This document shows, in pieces, positions 22,421 through 34,369 of a stretch of DNA of 64,000 nucleotides; the stretch's first letter is position 1, and each line of letters begins with the position of its first letter. Origin of the DNA: Perognathus longimembris pacificus (lineage: Eukaryota; Chordata; Mammalia; Rodentia; Heteromyidae). Made by a program: the position numbers and the translations under genes. Under the pieces are notes generated by a model that was not told where the DNA came from, did not search any database, and saw nothing but the letters and a program-made list of their open reading frames with translations. The stretch covers positions 45,394,562-45,458,561 of the forward strand of contig NC_063168.1 of assembly GCF_023159225.1 (NCBI RefSeq), written 5' to 3'.

Positions 22421-22865
22421 ATGCCTTTTCCCCATGAAGGGAGAAAAGTAAGACTTAAGATCTTCAGATATTAGTTTTCTAACTAGCTAAGATTATAAGC
22501 ATGAGTCCCTATGCCCAAGCCTTTTTAAATTACTTTTTAGAAAGGATCTTTGCTAAGTTGCTCAGGCTAACCTCAAACTTAAGATTGACATAAAGATTAT
22601 ATATCAGTGAACTCTTGAGTAAACAGGCTGAACTCCATAATGTGACTGGGTTCCATCCAATAAGCTGTAGGCTTCAAGAGAACAAAAAGATTGGCCTCTT
22701 CAAACAGCAAGTTTTCTAGAACACTGCCTTTAGAGTTCGTTTGTACCATCAATTTTTTTGGATCTCAAGCTTTCTCAGTCCATGATACAGATTTTGGATG
22801 CCACATGCTGCATAATGAGCCAATTCTTTATAACAGATATATGCGTCATTACATACATACATGTA

Positions 22866-22955
22866 AGTCAGGTGTGGCAGCGGGCACCTGTAATCCCAGA
22901 TACTGGAAAGACTGAGATAGGAGGCTCACTTTAAAGCATCCATAGGCAAAACTAC
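22866..22955 (+). mobile_element. B1-like fragment
   Basis: B1 head ('gtcaggtgtggcagcgggca', 'cctgtaatcccagatactgg'). Confidence 0.6.
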
Positions 22956-23455
22956 ATTTTTTTTTAAACCTACATTAGTTGTGTGGTGGGGGAGGGAAAG
23001 GAGACAGGAAGATTTCATTATGACATTTTCACACATTTATAATGTGTTCCAACCAATCTCATTCCCTTTTGTCAATTTCCCTTTGCATTTTCACTTTGCC
23101 CTTTCCTCTGCTCCAAGATATTTATCAGATTACTTGCTCTATTTTCAACCAAATTGACGTTTGCAAATGTAACTTCATTTTGTTGAACCAAGGCATAGTT
23201 TCCATCCTTGCCATCATAGCCACTTTGTTTATGAGCACTGGGCAATGACAGAGATGGCTGAGGAAAAAGGCTAGTCTCCACAAAATAGAACCTCCTTATC
23301 CACTGGAATATTGTACAGATTCCTTTGCTGATTGTTACCCTTAGGTAGGCATTGGCAAGGAATAATAATATCTTGAGTTTTGCCCACTTGGAGATGTCTG
23401 TACTTGTACTTCATCCCCAAATTAACTACAGATCAGTTAATTGATTTTCATACTA

Positions 23456-23650
23456 GTGTTTGAGCCAGGGCCTTGTACTTGATAACCAAGTACTTTACCT
23501 TTTGTTCAGCTATGCTCCTGGCCTTTTTATATTGTTTATTTTATTTTGTTTTTAAGATAGGGTCTTGTTAACTTTGCCTAAGTGCCATCCTCCTTCCTCT
23601 GCCTTCTAAGTAGATGGGATTATAGCAGTGTGCCATTATGCCCAACCCCA
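23456..23650 (-). mobile_element. B1-ID composite SINE, antisense
   Basis: Antisense ID half ('gtgtttgagccagggccttg') followed by an antisense B1 ('gtagatgggattatagcagt'). Confidence 0.55.
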
Positions 23651-23659
23651 TTTTTTTGG

Positions 23660-24640
23660 TCACCAATTTTTATTCATACTCCTTCCACATCCTTAATCAT
23701 CCAACTAAACCACTGACCATAGCCCATTGATTATTACATAATTAAATATGTCCATTTCTCCTCCCAAGGAAAATGAACAGCCTTGTTTACTGCTTGAACT
23801 TCTATCCATTGGGAGGGTTTCTCTACCACTCACTCCACTGAGAGAGAATTTCTCTACCATTCTCCCTTCAGGGAGTCCCCAAATGGGACTCTTATCAACT
23901 TTCAGATAGTTCTTACACACTATATAGAACTGTCTGTAAATGAAGCCTAGCTTCTTTTGACTGATTCTAGAGAATTTTCCATGGGGCCATAGGAGAAAAG
24001 TAGAATAGCAGGAGTAAGGTCCATGAGTACTTGGGGAACTTCTTGTGTAAGTTACTTGAGCCTTAAAGTTGGGCCATGTGATGATAGAATACTGTTATTC
24101 ATACTCAACTTTAGGGCTTGCTCATGAAACACACAAACACAGTTCAAGATAGACAACTCAGGTTGCATGATAGTAAGATGGCTTGTGGTAAAATGTCTAG
24201 TTTCTACTAGGGCCTAGTAGGAGGCCAAGAACTATTTCTCAAAAGCAGAGTAGTTATCTAAACAGGATGGTAGAGAAGGCTTGTGCTGTAGGGATCTGAA
24301 AAGGCCCCATACATCTATTACTGACACTTGAAGCACCATTGGATCTACTAGATCATATGGCTCAAGTGATAGTGCAGTTTGTATGCTGGCTTAGAAATGT
24401 TGCAAAGCTGTCATATCTTAAAATGCCATGCCACTGGATCCCTCAACACTTGGCTGAGATTGATGGGCCTTAAATTTTTGACAGATTTATTTTGTTCCTC
24501 CTTGCATGTTATTATCTGAGCAATATCTCAAGAATAGTTGCTAATTCTTGCTCCCAAGATCCAGTCAGCATAACATGATTAATGTTTTGTGAGATATTGG
24601 TGAGGTATCTTATGAAAGAGAAAGGCAACCTAGAGCCCTT
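23660..24640 (-). mobile_element. ERVL-type endogenous retrovirus pol relic
   Basis: Several antisense blocks (for example 'cttgaagcaccattggatct' near 24330 and 'agatccagtcagcataacat' near 24560) look like ERVL polymerase-region DNA common in mammals. The remnant has stop codons and frameshifts throughout and no attached LTR was found, so it is an inactive fossil. Confidence 0.65.
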
Positions 24641-24759
24641 ATTATATATAGTGTTCAAACAAATAGTTTGTTTTACAATAAACAAAGATACATATTAAAT
24701 GTTTTATTTAGTAATCACCTTTACTAAGAATTGGAAGCAAGAATACAACAAAGAGTTTA

Positions 24760-24882
24760 GAGGTTCAGGCATAATGGTACACACCTGTAATCCCAGCTGA
24801 AAGGAGTGGAGATTAGGAGGATCATGCTACAAGGCCAGTTCAGGTAGAAAGTTAATGAAACTCTGTCATAGCAAACAAGCTA
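24760..24882 (+). mobile_element. B1-like SINE
   Basis: B1 unit with 'ggtacacacctgtaatccca' and the downstream 'aggccagttcaggtagaaag'. Confidence 0.6.
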
Positions 24883-25075
24883 GGTATAGTGTTGCCTATA
24901 ATCCTAGCTAGGCAGGAGGCATAGGTAGGAGTATTATGGTTCAAGGCCAGCTTAGGAAAAAACATAAGATCCTGTCTGAAAAATAAGCAAAAGGATGGGG
25001 ACATACATGGCTTAAGTGGAGACCTTGAGTCAAACCCCAGCACTGCTGAAAAAGTAAAAAAAAAAAAAAAAAGTA
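24883..25075 (+). mobile_element. B1-ID composite SINE (older type)
   Basis: B1 head, linker 'gaaaaataagcaaaaggatg', then an ID-like half ('acatggcttaagtgg', 'gagtcaaaccccagcac') and an A17 tail. Confidence 0.6.
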
Positions 25076-25409
25076 AAAATTTTTAAAAGCTAAGAAGACC
25101 TTTCAAAAACAGTTTAGAAAACCAAAAAAAAAAAATAGTATTTGAACAAATCATGTTGATTGTAATAGCTATATTGTTTCTACTAATACTTTTAAGTCAT
25201 ACAGGTTTTCCCACACATATAGAGAACTTTTTTTAACTTTGTGTGACTATTAGTTAGAATTAGATGTATCAAACTGATAGGAAACTTCAAAGCAGCAGTA
25301 TTTAAAAAGAGAAGTTTTCTATTTCTAAAAGTATGCAATCTGTCTGTAGATGATAGGAAATATCTGCTCTGACATTAGAGAGCTAGGTTCCTCTTTTATT
25401 AGTCCACTG

Positions 25410-25461
25410 CCCTTAACCATAGGGCTTTAATGGTGCCCTTAACTATAGGGCTTTAATGGTG
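25410..25461. repeat. 26-base tandem duplication
   Basis: Two adjacent 26-base units (25410-25435 and 25436-25461) differ at one position and begin 'cccttaac'. Confidence 0.95.
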
Positions 25462-25714
25462 CAGACTGTCTGCACATGCTTCAACATTTTATCTGATAGG
25501 AAGCAGAAACTGTGAAGGGCATTCTTTCTTTCAGGACACTTCTGCTAAGTTCTAGTCAGATGGCCAACTCAATAGGAAGAGAGGCTGAGAAATGTGGGCT
25601 TTATTCTAGATCTCCTTCTGCTAATGAGGGCTTGTCACAAAGGAGTCAATAGATTTGAGGTGATAGCAGTTCCAGTCACAGTGATGCAATCAAATTGTAA
25701 TTCAAATTGCTTAT

Positions 25715-25800
25715 AGGTACTTATTAAGTAATTATGATGTACCAGACACTGGCTCATAACTATATAAAATGATATACTATATTAGTTCCTGCATTTGATT
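25715..25800 (+). mobile_element. MIR fragment
   Basis: The run 'acttattaagtaattatgat' followed by 'gtaccagacactgg' matches the centre of the ancient mammalian MIR SINE. Confidence 0.5.
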
Positions 25801-26124
25801 ACTATTTAGGAAAATTTAAGTGAAAGAGTATTTAGGTGTTTTTATACTTGTAGAAGTCTGGTCAAGTGTTTTTTTCATTTAAAAAAATTGGCAGAATAAA
25901 TGAGGCAGAAAGAGTGCTCTAGTCTTAGCAAATGAAATGTTTGATAATACATGAAGATTCTTATGAGGCTTTGAAAAGTAGAATTTAATTTCAAGGTTTT
26001 ATCTTTTACTTCCATCTTCCTCACAGATTTTGTAAAGTTAAAGTTAAGTATAGGCACTTGCCTTTGTAAATGTGACCAAATTAATAACTCTTTAATTAAA
26101 GAATTGAAGATTCTAGCAACAGGT

Positions 26125-26200
26125 CAGGCACTGTGGCTCATGTATAATCTCAGCTACTTGGGAGGATTGTGGTTTAAGGCCAGCTAGGACAGAAAAGCTG
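26125..26200 (+). mobile_element. B1-like fragment
   Basis: Shortened B1 head ('caggcactgtggctcatgta'). Confidence 0.55.
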
Positions 26201-26204
26201 GACA

Positions 26205-26410
26205 AATAAGCTGGGGTGGTAATGCCTGTCTCCACTGCCAGCTACTCTAGAGGTATAGGCACTGAAGCTGGTCCAGGCAAAAACTCCAGACCCTATTTTA
26301 AAAATGAAGCAAAAAAGGACTGGTGGGCACAGTTTGCCTCAAGTAGTAGCTCCTCTTACCTAACAAATGTGAGTCCCTGAGTTCAATCTCCAATATTGCC
26401 TAAAGGGAGA
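26205..26410 (+). mobile_element. B1-ID composite SINE (older type)
   Basis: B1 head, linker 'aaatgaagcaaaaaaggact', then an ID-like half with 'gagtccctgagttcaatctc'. Confidence 0.58.
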
Positions 26411-27139
26411 AAAAAAGTTTCCAGTAACTGCCATTGTATAAAACATAGGTTACCGTTTTGTTTAGTACAGTAAACGAGTAATTTTGTAAACATGAATTTT
26501 GCTTTAGATTTATCTTTTGTCCTATTGGAAGATGCTGTATTTAGAATTGGCTGTAGCTTTGAAAGTTTTTATATGCAACCCCAGATTATTAGGTCTAATG
26601 AAAATTACTGAAACTTTTGAAATAGTTAAAGCTTTTACTTAGATACTTAAAAAATTTTTATAGTCAAGGTGATATACAGAGGGTTAGATACTTTTTTCAT
26701 ATAGGAACACTTATATACCTTTACTTTAAGATAAACTGATGTCCTTCTGACTTGGCAATATATTCCCCAGTAGTTTTCTATGACTAGATTGTTTCAGAGC
26801 CATGAAAATTAAATATTAAAGTGGAAATTAAAGTATATTTTCATTTAAATGTGTTTTCTATTTTAAAGCAGACATCTTTTAAAATCAGCTCGTGACTATT
26901 CTTAACAAAAATGTGTAAATACTATTCATCTGTGTATCTATGTATGTTGGTCCTGGGGCTTGTTGCTGCCCTGAGGTTTTGTGCTCAGTTTTATTTTCTG
27001 TGAAATAGATTTGAAAAGTTGAGGCTAATTGGACTAATTGTTTTAGATTTGTTGTAATTATCAACTAGTTTTTAATTACTCTGTTAATTAAATGTTGTAG
27101 GAGAATCCATAGAAAGAATTACATCTTGCATATGGTTTG

Positions 27140-27340
27140 AGATTGCACCTGAAATTTGAGTTTAAGGCCTTGTAGTTGCTAAGCAGATACCACTTGAGCC
27201 ATATCTCCAGACCTTTTAGCTTTAGTTATTTTGAAGCTAGAATCTCAATGTTCATGCCATGGTTGGCCTAGACTATGACCTTCCTGTTTATACTTCCTGT
27301 ACAGTTGAGATGTCAGGTTTTAAGCAACCTACTCAGCTAC
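27140..27340 (-). mobile_element. ID/B1 composite, antisense
   Basis: An antisense ID-like block ('gataccacttgagccatatc') is followed by B1-like antisense sequence. It is poorly preserved. A Geo-like scrap also lies at about 26944-26992. Confidence 0.42.
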
Positions 27341-27342
27341 TG

Positions 27343-27465
27343 TTTGAGGTAGATGTGCTAATTTTTGCCCATATTGGTCTTGATACTTGAACTTCCTGAT
27401 CTCTGCCTCATGAGTTAGTTAGGGATTACCTTACTGGTATGAGTCACTGCTCCTACTTTGAATAT
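27343..27465 (-). mobile_element. B1-like SINE, antisense
   Basis: Antisense B1 ('tgcccatattggtcttgata', 'gggattaccttactggtatg'). Confidence 0.5.
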
Positions 27466-27884
27466 TTTGATTGTTTTCCCTGTAGATTAGGTTTTGGTTT
27501 TTAAATTTTCACTTTTTCTCCATAGTTCTTCACATTACTATACTTTAATTCCTTTTGAAATTCATGTTATTACTTCTAGTCCAATGGTTTTCAAGTCTAG
27601 TTGTGTATCATGAGCAGTAGAGCTTTTTCAAAATTCTAGTTGCTTTCTGATATACTAAAGTCTGACTTATACTGACTGAAACATAAGAAAGCAAATCTCA
27701 CATTGCAAGTTTTTTTTTTTTTTGTAGTTGCTTTAGATTCATCCTTCTAAGTGTCAACATAGACCTTTTGTTTGTTCTCCTTATGGACCTAAGATGACAG
27801 TTTAATGCAAAATAATGCAACATTTATCCTGGTTTGATTCTACTAGGAGAAAAAAAAGGACTACCCCTCTCATAAGACAAATAA

Positions 27885-28077
27885 AAAAGTCCTGTCACTT
27901 GGACTCAGGGCCTGAGCACTGTCCCTGGCTTCTTTTTTTGCTCAAGGCTAGTACTCTGCCACTTGAGCCACAGCACCTCTTCTGGCCTTTTCTATATATG
28001 TGGTACTGAAGAATCAAACCCAGGGCTTCATGTATACGAGGCAAGCACTCTTGCCACTAGGTCATATTCCCAGCCCC
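27885..28077 (-). mobile_element. IDL-Geo SINE
   Basis: Antisense copy missing its poly-T edge and the first few bases of the Geo end. The remainder is well preserved. Confidence 0.87.
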
Positions 28078-28734
28078 CAAATTAAAAAATATTGACCTGG
28101 ACCAAATTGATATCTATCAGCCTACCCTTGATTGGTATGAAATGACCATAAATGGCTTAGGTTGAAATGGATATGTGAAGCTAGTTATTGTATCTAGTTT
28201 ATGTTTGTATCTAGTTCATGTTTTCAGGGGGACTACCATTGAGGAGAAACCACCAATTGGACTATGTAGAGTCCAGTACTCTAAAATTAACTTGTGCCAC
28301 ATATTAGTAGACCTCAACATTTATAACTTGAAACTACATGGAGTAGGTTACATTACTGTCGGAACACATTAATACTGCTCACTAAAATCTAGGCTTTAAT
28401 GATTGTTATCTTGAATACTATAAGACTGTGAAGTGCTTGCTTCATTTTTCCCATAATACCTATCCATCTTCCCACCAGAGACGTCATTTTTCAACAGATC
28501 TGAAGTTTTCACTTTATTGCTTCAATTAAGCACATTATTTACTTTGCTTTTGGGACAACATTTGCTTTTTGAAATGCTATTTTCACAAAATTAAGGGCAG
28601 AGAAACATTCAGCAGATAATACAGTGATTTAAATATGGCTGATGATAATTTGGAACTGACCTTCTCCACATCAGTTGAGCTGCATAATGCATTTGTGGAA
28701 ATTTGGTTATGAAATTTGTTTTTTTTGTTGTTGT

Positions 28735-28945
28735 TGTTTTTAATTTTCTTTTTGGTGTGATCCTGAGGCTTGGACTCAGAGCCTGGGCACTGTCCCTGTT
28801 TTCTTTTTGCTCAAGGATAGCACTCTATCACTTGAACCACAGTGCGACTTTAGGCTTTTTCTGTGTATGTGGTGCTGAGGAATTGAACCCAGTGCTTCAT
28901 GCATGCCAGGCGAGCACTGTACCACTAAGCCACATTCCCAGCCCC
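28735..28945 (-). mobile_element. IDL-Geo SINE, first of a pair
   Basis: Antisense copy. The target word 'tgaaatttgtttttt' precedes it at 28710 and recurs after it at 28946. Confidence 0.88.
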
Positions 28946-28959
28946 TGAAATTTGTTTTT

Positions 28960-29163
28960 TTTGTTTGTTTTTGCCAGTCCTGGGCCTTGGACTCAGGGCC
29001 TGAGCACTGTTCCCTGGCTTCCTTTTGCTCAAGGCTAGCACTCTGCCACTTGAGCCACAGCGCCACTTCTGGCCGTTTTCCATATATGTGGTACTGGGGA
29101 GTTGAACCCAGGGCTTCATGTATACGAGGCAAGCTTTCTTGCCACTAGGCCATATTCCCAGCC
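28960..29163 (-). mobile_element. IDL-Geo SINE, second of a pair
   Basis: Antisense copy inserted at the duplicated target of its neighbour. A third copy of 'tgaaatttgtttttt' follows at 29164. Confidence 0.9.
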
Positions 29164-29277
29164 TGAAATTTGTTTTTTTACAACAGGTATTTTTCTAGGG
29201 TCCTGGTTCTAAGTCATTAATTCTTTCAAGAGTGTTTGTCCACAGTTCAAAAGCACTTTAAAAAAAATTACTTTATG

Positions 29278-29470
29278 GGGCTGGAAATATGGCCTAGTAG
29301 CAAGGGTGCTTGCCTTGTATACATGAAGCCCAGGGTTCGATTCCCCAGCACCACATATATAGAAAATGGCCAGAAGTAGCACTGTGGCTCAAGTGGCAGA
29401 GTGCTAGCCTTGAGCAAAAAGAAGCCAGGGACAGTGCTCAGGCCCTGAGTCCAAGGCCCAAGACTGGCAA
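29278..29470 (+). mobile_element. IDL-Geo SINE
   Basis: Full dimer with a TSD of A7 plus ttactttatg at 29261-29277 and 29471-29487. Confidence 0.92.
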
Positions 29471-29487
29471 AAAAAAATTACTTTATG

Positions 29488-29690
29488 TTATTATAGAGGT
29501 GATGTACAGAGGGATTACAATTATATTAGTCAGTTATGTAATGAATACATTTCCTTTTGTACAGTGTCTTCTGTTCCCTTCCATCTCCACCCATGGGTTG
29601 TCTAGTTCACTTTCATAAATGTCCAGTGGCTCCAGGCTTAGTCAGAACTGCATACAGCAAGTTCACCAATAAGAGAGGCTCATTGTACAT
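29488..29690 (-). mobile_element. L1 3'-end fragment, antisense
   Basis: 'gatgtacagagggattacaa' then 'cagttatgtaatgaatacat' and a pyrimidine-rich stretch correspond to the antisense L1 3' terminus seen elsewhere in the window. Confidence 0.5.
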
Positions 29691-30379
29691 TATGGATGCA
29701 TGTTTTGTTTTGTTTTTTACAAAGTCTTCAAGTAATTAAGTTTGAGACCTGCTATATGTACTGATTTTAAGGCCTAAAAATAGAGAAAGGGTACCAAACT
29801 TCCCCTCATTTTCCAGTAGAGCAAAGCTCGGTGTCTATGACCATTTGGCTTAACAGCTCTTTTGTCTCTCCTAAAGAGGCTAAAATGTTGATTCGCCTTG
29901 ATTAAGGCTCCAGGAATAAAATAATTCTTAATTAAGGATATGAACTCCTTTATAATTGCCTTTTACATTTAGTAGCCAGCCACACCAAATATAGCCTGTT
30001 TCTAATGAACTTGTTGAAAATCCTTCAGTTGTATGCTTTCTGGCAAGAGCTTACTACTCAGAAGTATTTAAACTATTTGGAATAAAGTGCTCAGCAGTCT
30101 CATTTATCTTAACACTCAGAAACAGTAGAATTGTGATTAGCATACTGTGTTAGTTTCAAAAATCCACGTACTTTTTCTTATTGAGCTCCCATTTAGTGCC
30201 TATTTACCGTGTTTACTGGCTTATTGGGAAATAAGTTTCTGTTGTTAAGTTTCATGGGCAGCTAGGAATTGACAACATGACAGCAAGAAAAGGAGAAGCC
30301 GCTTATTGAAGTATTTCAAGAAACTCAACAGTTTAGGATACTTGGCGGAGGATATTCCTTAAAAAGACAAGGTACTTTG

Positions 30380-30498
30380 AAGCCATATATTATGATACAA
30401 GCCTGTAATCCAAGCACTTGGGAAAGTGGGGCAGAAGGGTTGAGAGTTTGAGGACACCTCAGGCCAATAATAGAATAGGTCCTGCCTCAAAAAAAGAA
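30380..30498 (+). mobile_element. B1-like SINE
   Basis: B1 unit ('acaagcctgtaatccaagca') with the end 'aggtcctgcctcaaaaaaag'. Confidence 0.6.
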
Positions 30499-30654
30499 TT
30501 AGTTTGGAAATATTTTCAATGAAAAATAATTAAAATAAAAACTCTGTAATTGTGCTTGTTTCAGATATCCTGAAAAACATACATCTGAGGATTACAGATT
30601 AAGAAAGACACATTAAAGTTTAGCTATTTTGTAAATAAGGGGCTAGAATAATTT

Positions 30655-30868
30655 TGTTGGGAGGCTTGAACTTCACACCTCTAACTTAACCTTTTTCAGT
30701 CATAGCTGGCACTCTTACCACTTGAGCCACACCTCCACTTCTGTCTTTTTGACAGCCAGTTGGAGATAAGAGTCTTCCAGATTGCCTAGACTGGCTTTGA
30801 ACCTTTGAATCTCATTCTCAGCCTCCTAAGTAGCTAGGATCATAGGCATGAGCCACTACCACTTGGCT
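30655..30868 (-). mobile_element. B1-headed composite SINE, antisense
   Basis: Right half is ID/Geo-like but lacks part of the Geo centre; then linker 'ccagttggagataagagtct' and B1 head. Confidence 0.68.
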
Positions 30869-31029
30869 GGATGGATCCTGTTACTTATAAATCATGCCAG
30901 ATTTTCCTCAGACTCCCCCTTGTCCCCAAGTTCAAATTGGTTTGATCTTAACCTATATGTCTTAAAAAGGAAGCATTGATTCTGGCACAAATCATCACCC
31001 AGTCCTCAATATTTTGTTGTAATTTGTTT

Positions 31030-31224
31030 ATTTTTGCCAATCCTGGGGTTTGGACTCAGGGCCTAGGCACTGTCCCTGAGCTTCTTTTGTTCAAGGCTAG
31101 CACTCTACCACTTGAGCCACCATGCCACTTCTGGCTTTTTCTGTTTATGTGGGGCTGAGGAATTGAACCCAAGGCTTCGTGCATGCTAGGCAAGCACTGT
31201 ACTGCTAAGCCACATTCCCAGCCC
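31030..31224 (-). mobile_element. IDL-Geo SINE
   Basis: Antisense copy of the older subfamily ('gcatgctaggcaagcactgt', 'cattcccagccc'). Confidence 0.88.
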
Positions 31225-31456
31225 TCTGTATTTTATTTTTGCATTTTAATATTTGATTTTTGAATAGGTAGTTATGTTTTGTTCACGTGGTAGTGTTGGT
31301 CCCTTTTTGGTCTCCTTTTACATATCTTAGAATAAAGAAAAAAACTTTTTTTTTGTAAATAGTAGATTAAGTTAACCATATGACTGATCTGGTTAGTGCA
31401 CTAAGCATTCACTACATACATGTTACTATCAATATTTAGACAAGTAACTCCTTTGT

Positions 31457-31698
31457 GTGTGCATGTGTGTGCCATCTTTGGGGCTTGAACTCTGGACCTG
31501 GCTGCTGTCCCTGAGCTTTTTTGCGCAAGGTTAACACTTTACCACTTGAGCCACATTTCCACATATGGTTTATTGGTAGTTAACTGGAGGTAAAACAATC
31601 TCATGCCCAGGCTTGCTTTGAACCATGATTCTCAGATCTCAGCCCCCTGAGTAGCTAGGATTGCAGTCATAAGCCTCTGACGCCCAGACTATAGTAAA
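31457..31698 (-). mobile_element. B1-Geo composite SINE
   Basis: Antisense copy with Geo half, linker and B1 head. TSD aactcctttgt at 31446-31456 and 31699-31709 shows that the whole composite moved as one unit. Confidence 0.83.
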
Positions 31699-31957
31699 AC
31701 TCCTTTGTAAGAACTGTAACTTGAATTTTAATAAAGCTGGAAGTTGAGATTTTTAAGTCTTATGTATTGTGTTTTTCATTAACTATTCATGCTTTAACAT
31801 TTTGTTGACCTCGGTTTGTTAGAGTACTACATGCAAACATGGATAATTTGTAATATTTTTGTCTAGTTCATACTTGCCCTAATAATGATGGTTTCCCCCT
31901 ATACTTTGAGTTACTCATACATAGTAACTCTAAGGCAGGGTACCTTAATGGTATTTT

Positions 31958-31972
31958 GGCGCCATCTGCTGT
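31958..31972 (-). promoter_or_regulatory. CTCF-like core motif
   Basis: On the - strand the 15-mer acagcagatggcgcc fits the CTCF core consensus CCASYAGRKGGCRSY at 14 of 15 positions. It lies in repeat-free intron sequence. This is a motif match only; binding is not shown. Confidence 0.45.
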
Positions 31973-33227
31973 TCTTTAATATGATTCTTCATTTACTCTG
32001 GTAAAAACTAGGAAGTAGAAGATTCAGAAATATTTCTTTTTGTCCATATAAGAACAAGAATAAAAAACTTAAAAAGTGGTTTAAATCAGTCTTTATTATT
32101 GATCAGCTAACAGTTATTTTTATAATTTTAGTAATAAGAAATAAACTTGTATTTCTGTTGGCTCTGCCATTTTGTTCAGTTCAGTGCCTTTGAGTTCCTG
32201 AAGACTGTCCTCAGCTTACTAATAATGCTCATGACAAAGGTATACCAAGTCAGACAAATTCACTGGATTCCCTGCTTACCTTGCTCATGTTTTTATGTCC
32301 AATCTCTTTTATAATTTTGTACTTTAGTATAGAAATATATATATGAGAATTTGAAAATATTTGTTTGCTCATTAATTTCCATATATGTCCTTTTCCCCCC
32401 AAAGTGGCATGTTCTTTGTTAACTGGAGCAATTTATATGCGGATTAGAAAGTAAATCTGCATGTACTACTACACATACACTTAGAAATCTGTTTCTCTAA
32501 TTAAAAGAAACGTGTACAGAGTAAAATAGATGAATCCTAAGCAATGGATTTTGAGTAAAGTAGATGAATTTCTAAGAATGGTGTCTATTTTCACCACTCA
32601 ATTTACCCTTTTATGTATCACATTTAGACGTTGTGCATTGACTTCTGTAATGACCTACTGAAAGCATTCTATCTTATCCTCATATAACTTTAACTTAGTT
32701 AAATTTTTACAAAGTTTTATTTTTCTTAGCTTGGTTAATATCTATAGAACTCCATCTTTCACATAATCAAGACATTCATGTTTCCTGTTTTTTACCACTA
32801 TCTATACTGGTTACATTTTCCATTTTCATACCTTCATATGATTTTTTTATATAAAATATATTGAAAAGTATAACAGTAGATTTTATGACATTTTAAATTT
32901 TGTATAGCCAGTTTCTTTGATTTTTGACCCAACATTTTTTTTTCCCTGTGGCCAAACCTACAGTAGCAGTTGATGAGTAAATACAGTTTGGGCTTTTGTT
33001 CAAGATTTTATTTTGGTGTTGTGGCTGTTTGTGGAGTAATTTTTGTTTGGTTGGTTGAAAAGTAAAGGAGAAAGGAGGGAGAAGAGAAGAGGAAGGTAGA
33101 GAAGGAGAAATAGCAACAGCAGTAGCACTTGTAATTGGAAAACAACTGGGTTGACATTGTCGTGAGAACTTGGATGTTGTGGGTTAAAGGAAAGTGATAG
33201 ATGGATTAAGGCTGGTCGAAATACATT

Positions 33228-33251
33228 GTGTGTGTATATATATATGTATAT
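33228..33251. repeat. (GT)(TA)n short tract
   Basis: Alternating GT/TA run in unassigned sequence. Confidence 0.8.
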
Positions 33252-33339
33252 ACTTGGGAATATCACAATGAAAACCTCTTTTGAAGAACTAATGTATATT
33301 AATAAAAAATGTAACAGGCCACACACAAAAAAAGTAACA

Positions 33340-33540
33340 GCCAGGCACTGGTGACTACTTGGGAGGTTGAAATTTTGAGGATCACGGAAGCAACCACAGT
33401 CAGAAGTATGTGGGACTTCTATTTCCAATTAAGCACCACAAAAAGCCAGAAGTGGAGCTACGGCTCAAGTGGTACATAGAGCGCTAGCTTTGAGCAAAAA
33501 AAGCTCAGGGACAGCACCCAGGCAAAAAAACAACAACAAA
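33340..33540 (+). mobile_element. B1-Geo composite SINE
   Basis: B1 head with an internal deletion ('ccaggcactggtgactactt'), linker 'ccaattaagcaccacaaaaa', and a Geo half ending before its last block. Confidence 0.72.
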
Positions 33541-33679
33541 AACTGACACCTTATTGGGACTGTGACAGCTGTGTTACTATGTAGTGCTCTAATATGTGCT
33601 AAAATTCTATTTCTCACGCTAATAATATCATCTGTGGATCACTCAAAAGGGATTGTTCTTAGCGCTGCTGAGAGATTCT

Positions 33680-33983
<304 letters not shown>

Positions 33984-34369
33984 AGAGATTCTTTTAAAAA
34001 TACTACTTACTGCTTTTTATCTTGTCCTCAAGTTTTACAAGCTTGCTATTATTTAATATATTATGTGTGTCTGTCTATCTAGGAAAGCATTTCCTAGAGT
34101 TCTCTTCCAAGTGTCCTAATTTCTTTGGAACTGCTTCATACTTTTTGGATAATAAGAATACTGCAGCTTTTTTCAGTCCGTGGGCAAGATTGTGCTGTAC
34201 TACCTTTCAAGTCCTTCTGAGGTAGCTGGCTTGCTAGCAAGCACTGGATGTATAGGTACCAAGGTCACATTTCCTTCTACCTGATTTCTTTGTGCCTCTG
34301 AGAAAATCACTTGCTCCCTTGGCATGGTCTCCTAGGGGAAGCAAACCATAATGACAGAGTCCTTAATCT

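Noticed and set aside
23072..23281. - strand open frame with a short 'HKQSGYDGK' stretch reminiscent of a ribosomal protein
   Set aside because: The similarity stops after about nine residues and no processed-pseudogene structure (A-tail, TSD, further matches) is present.
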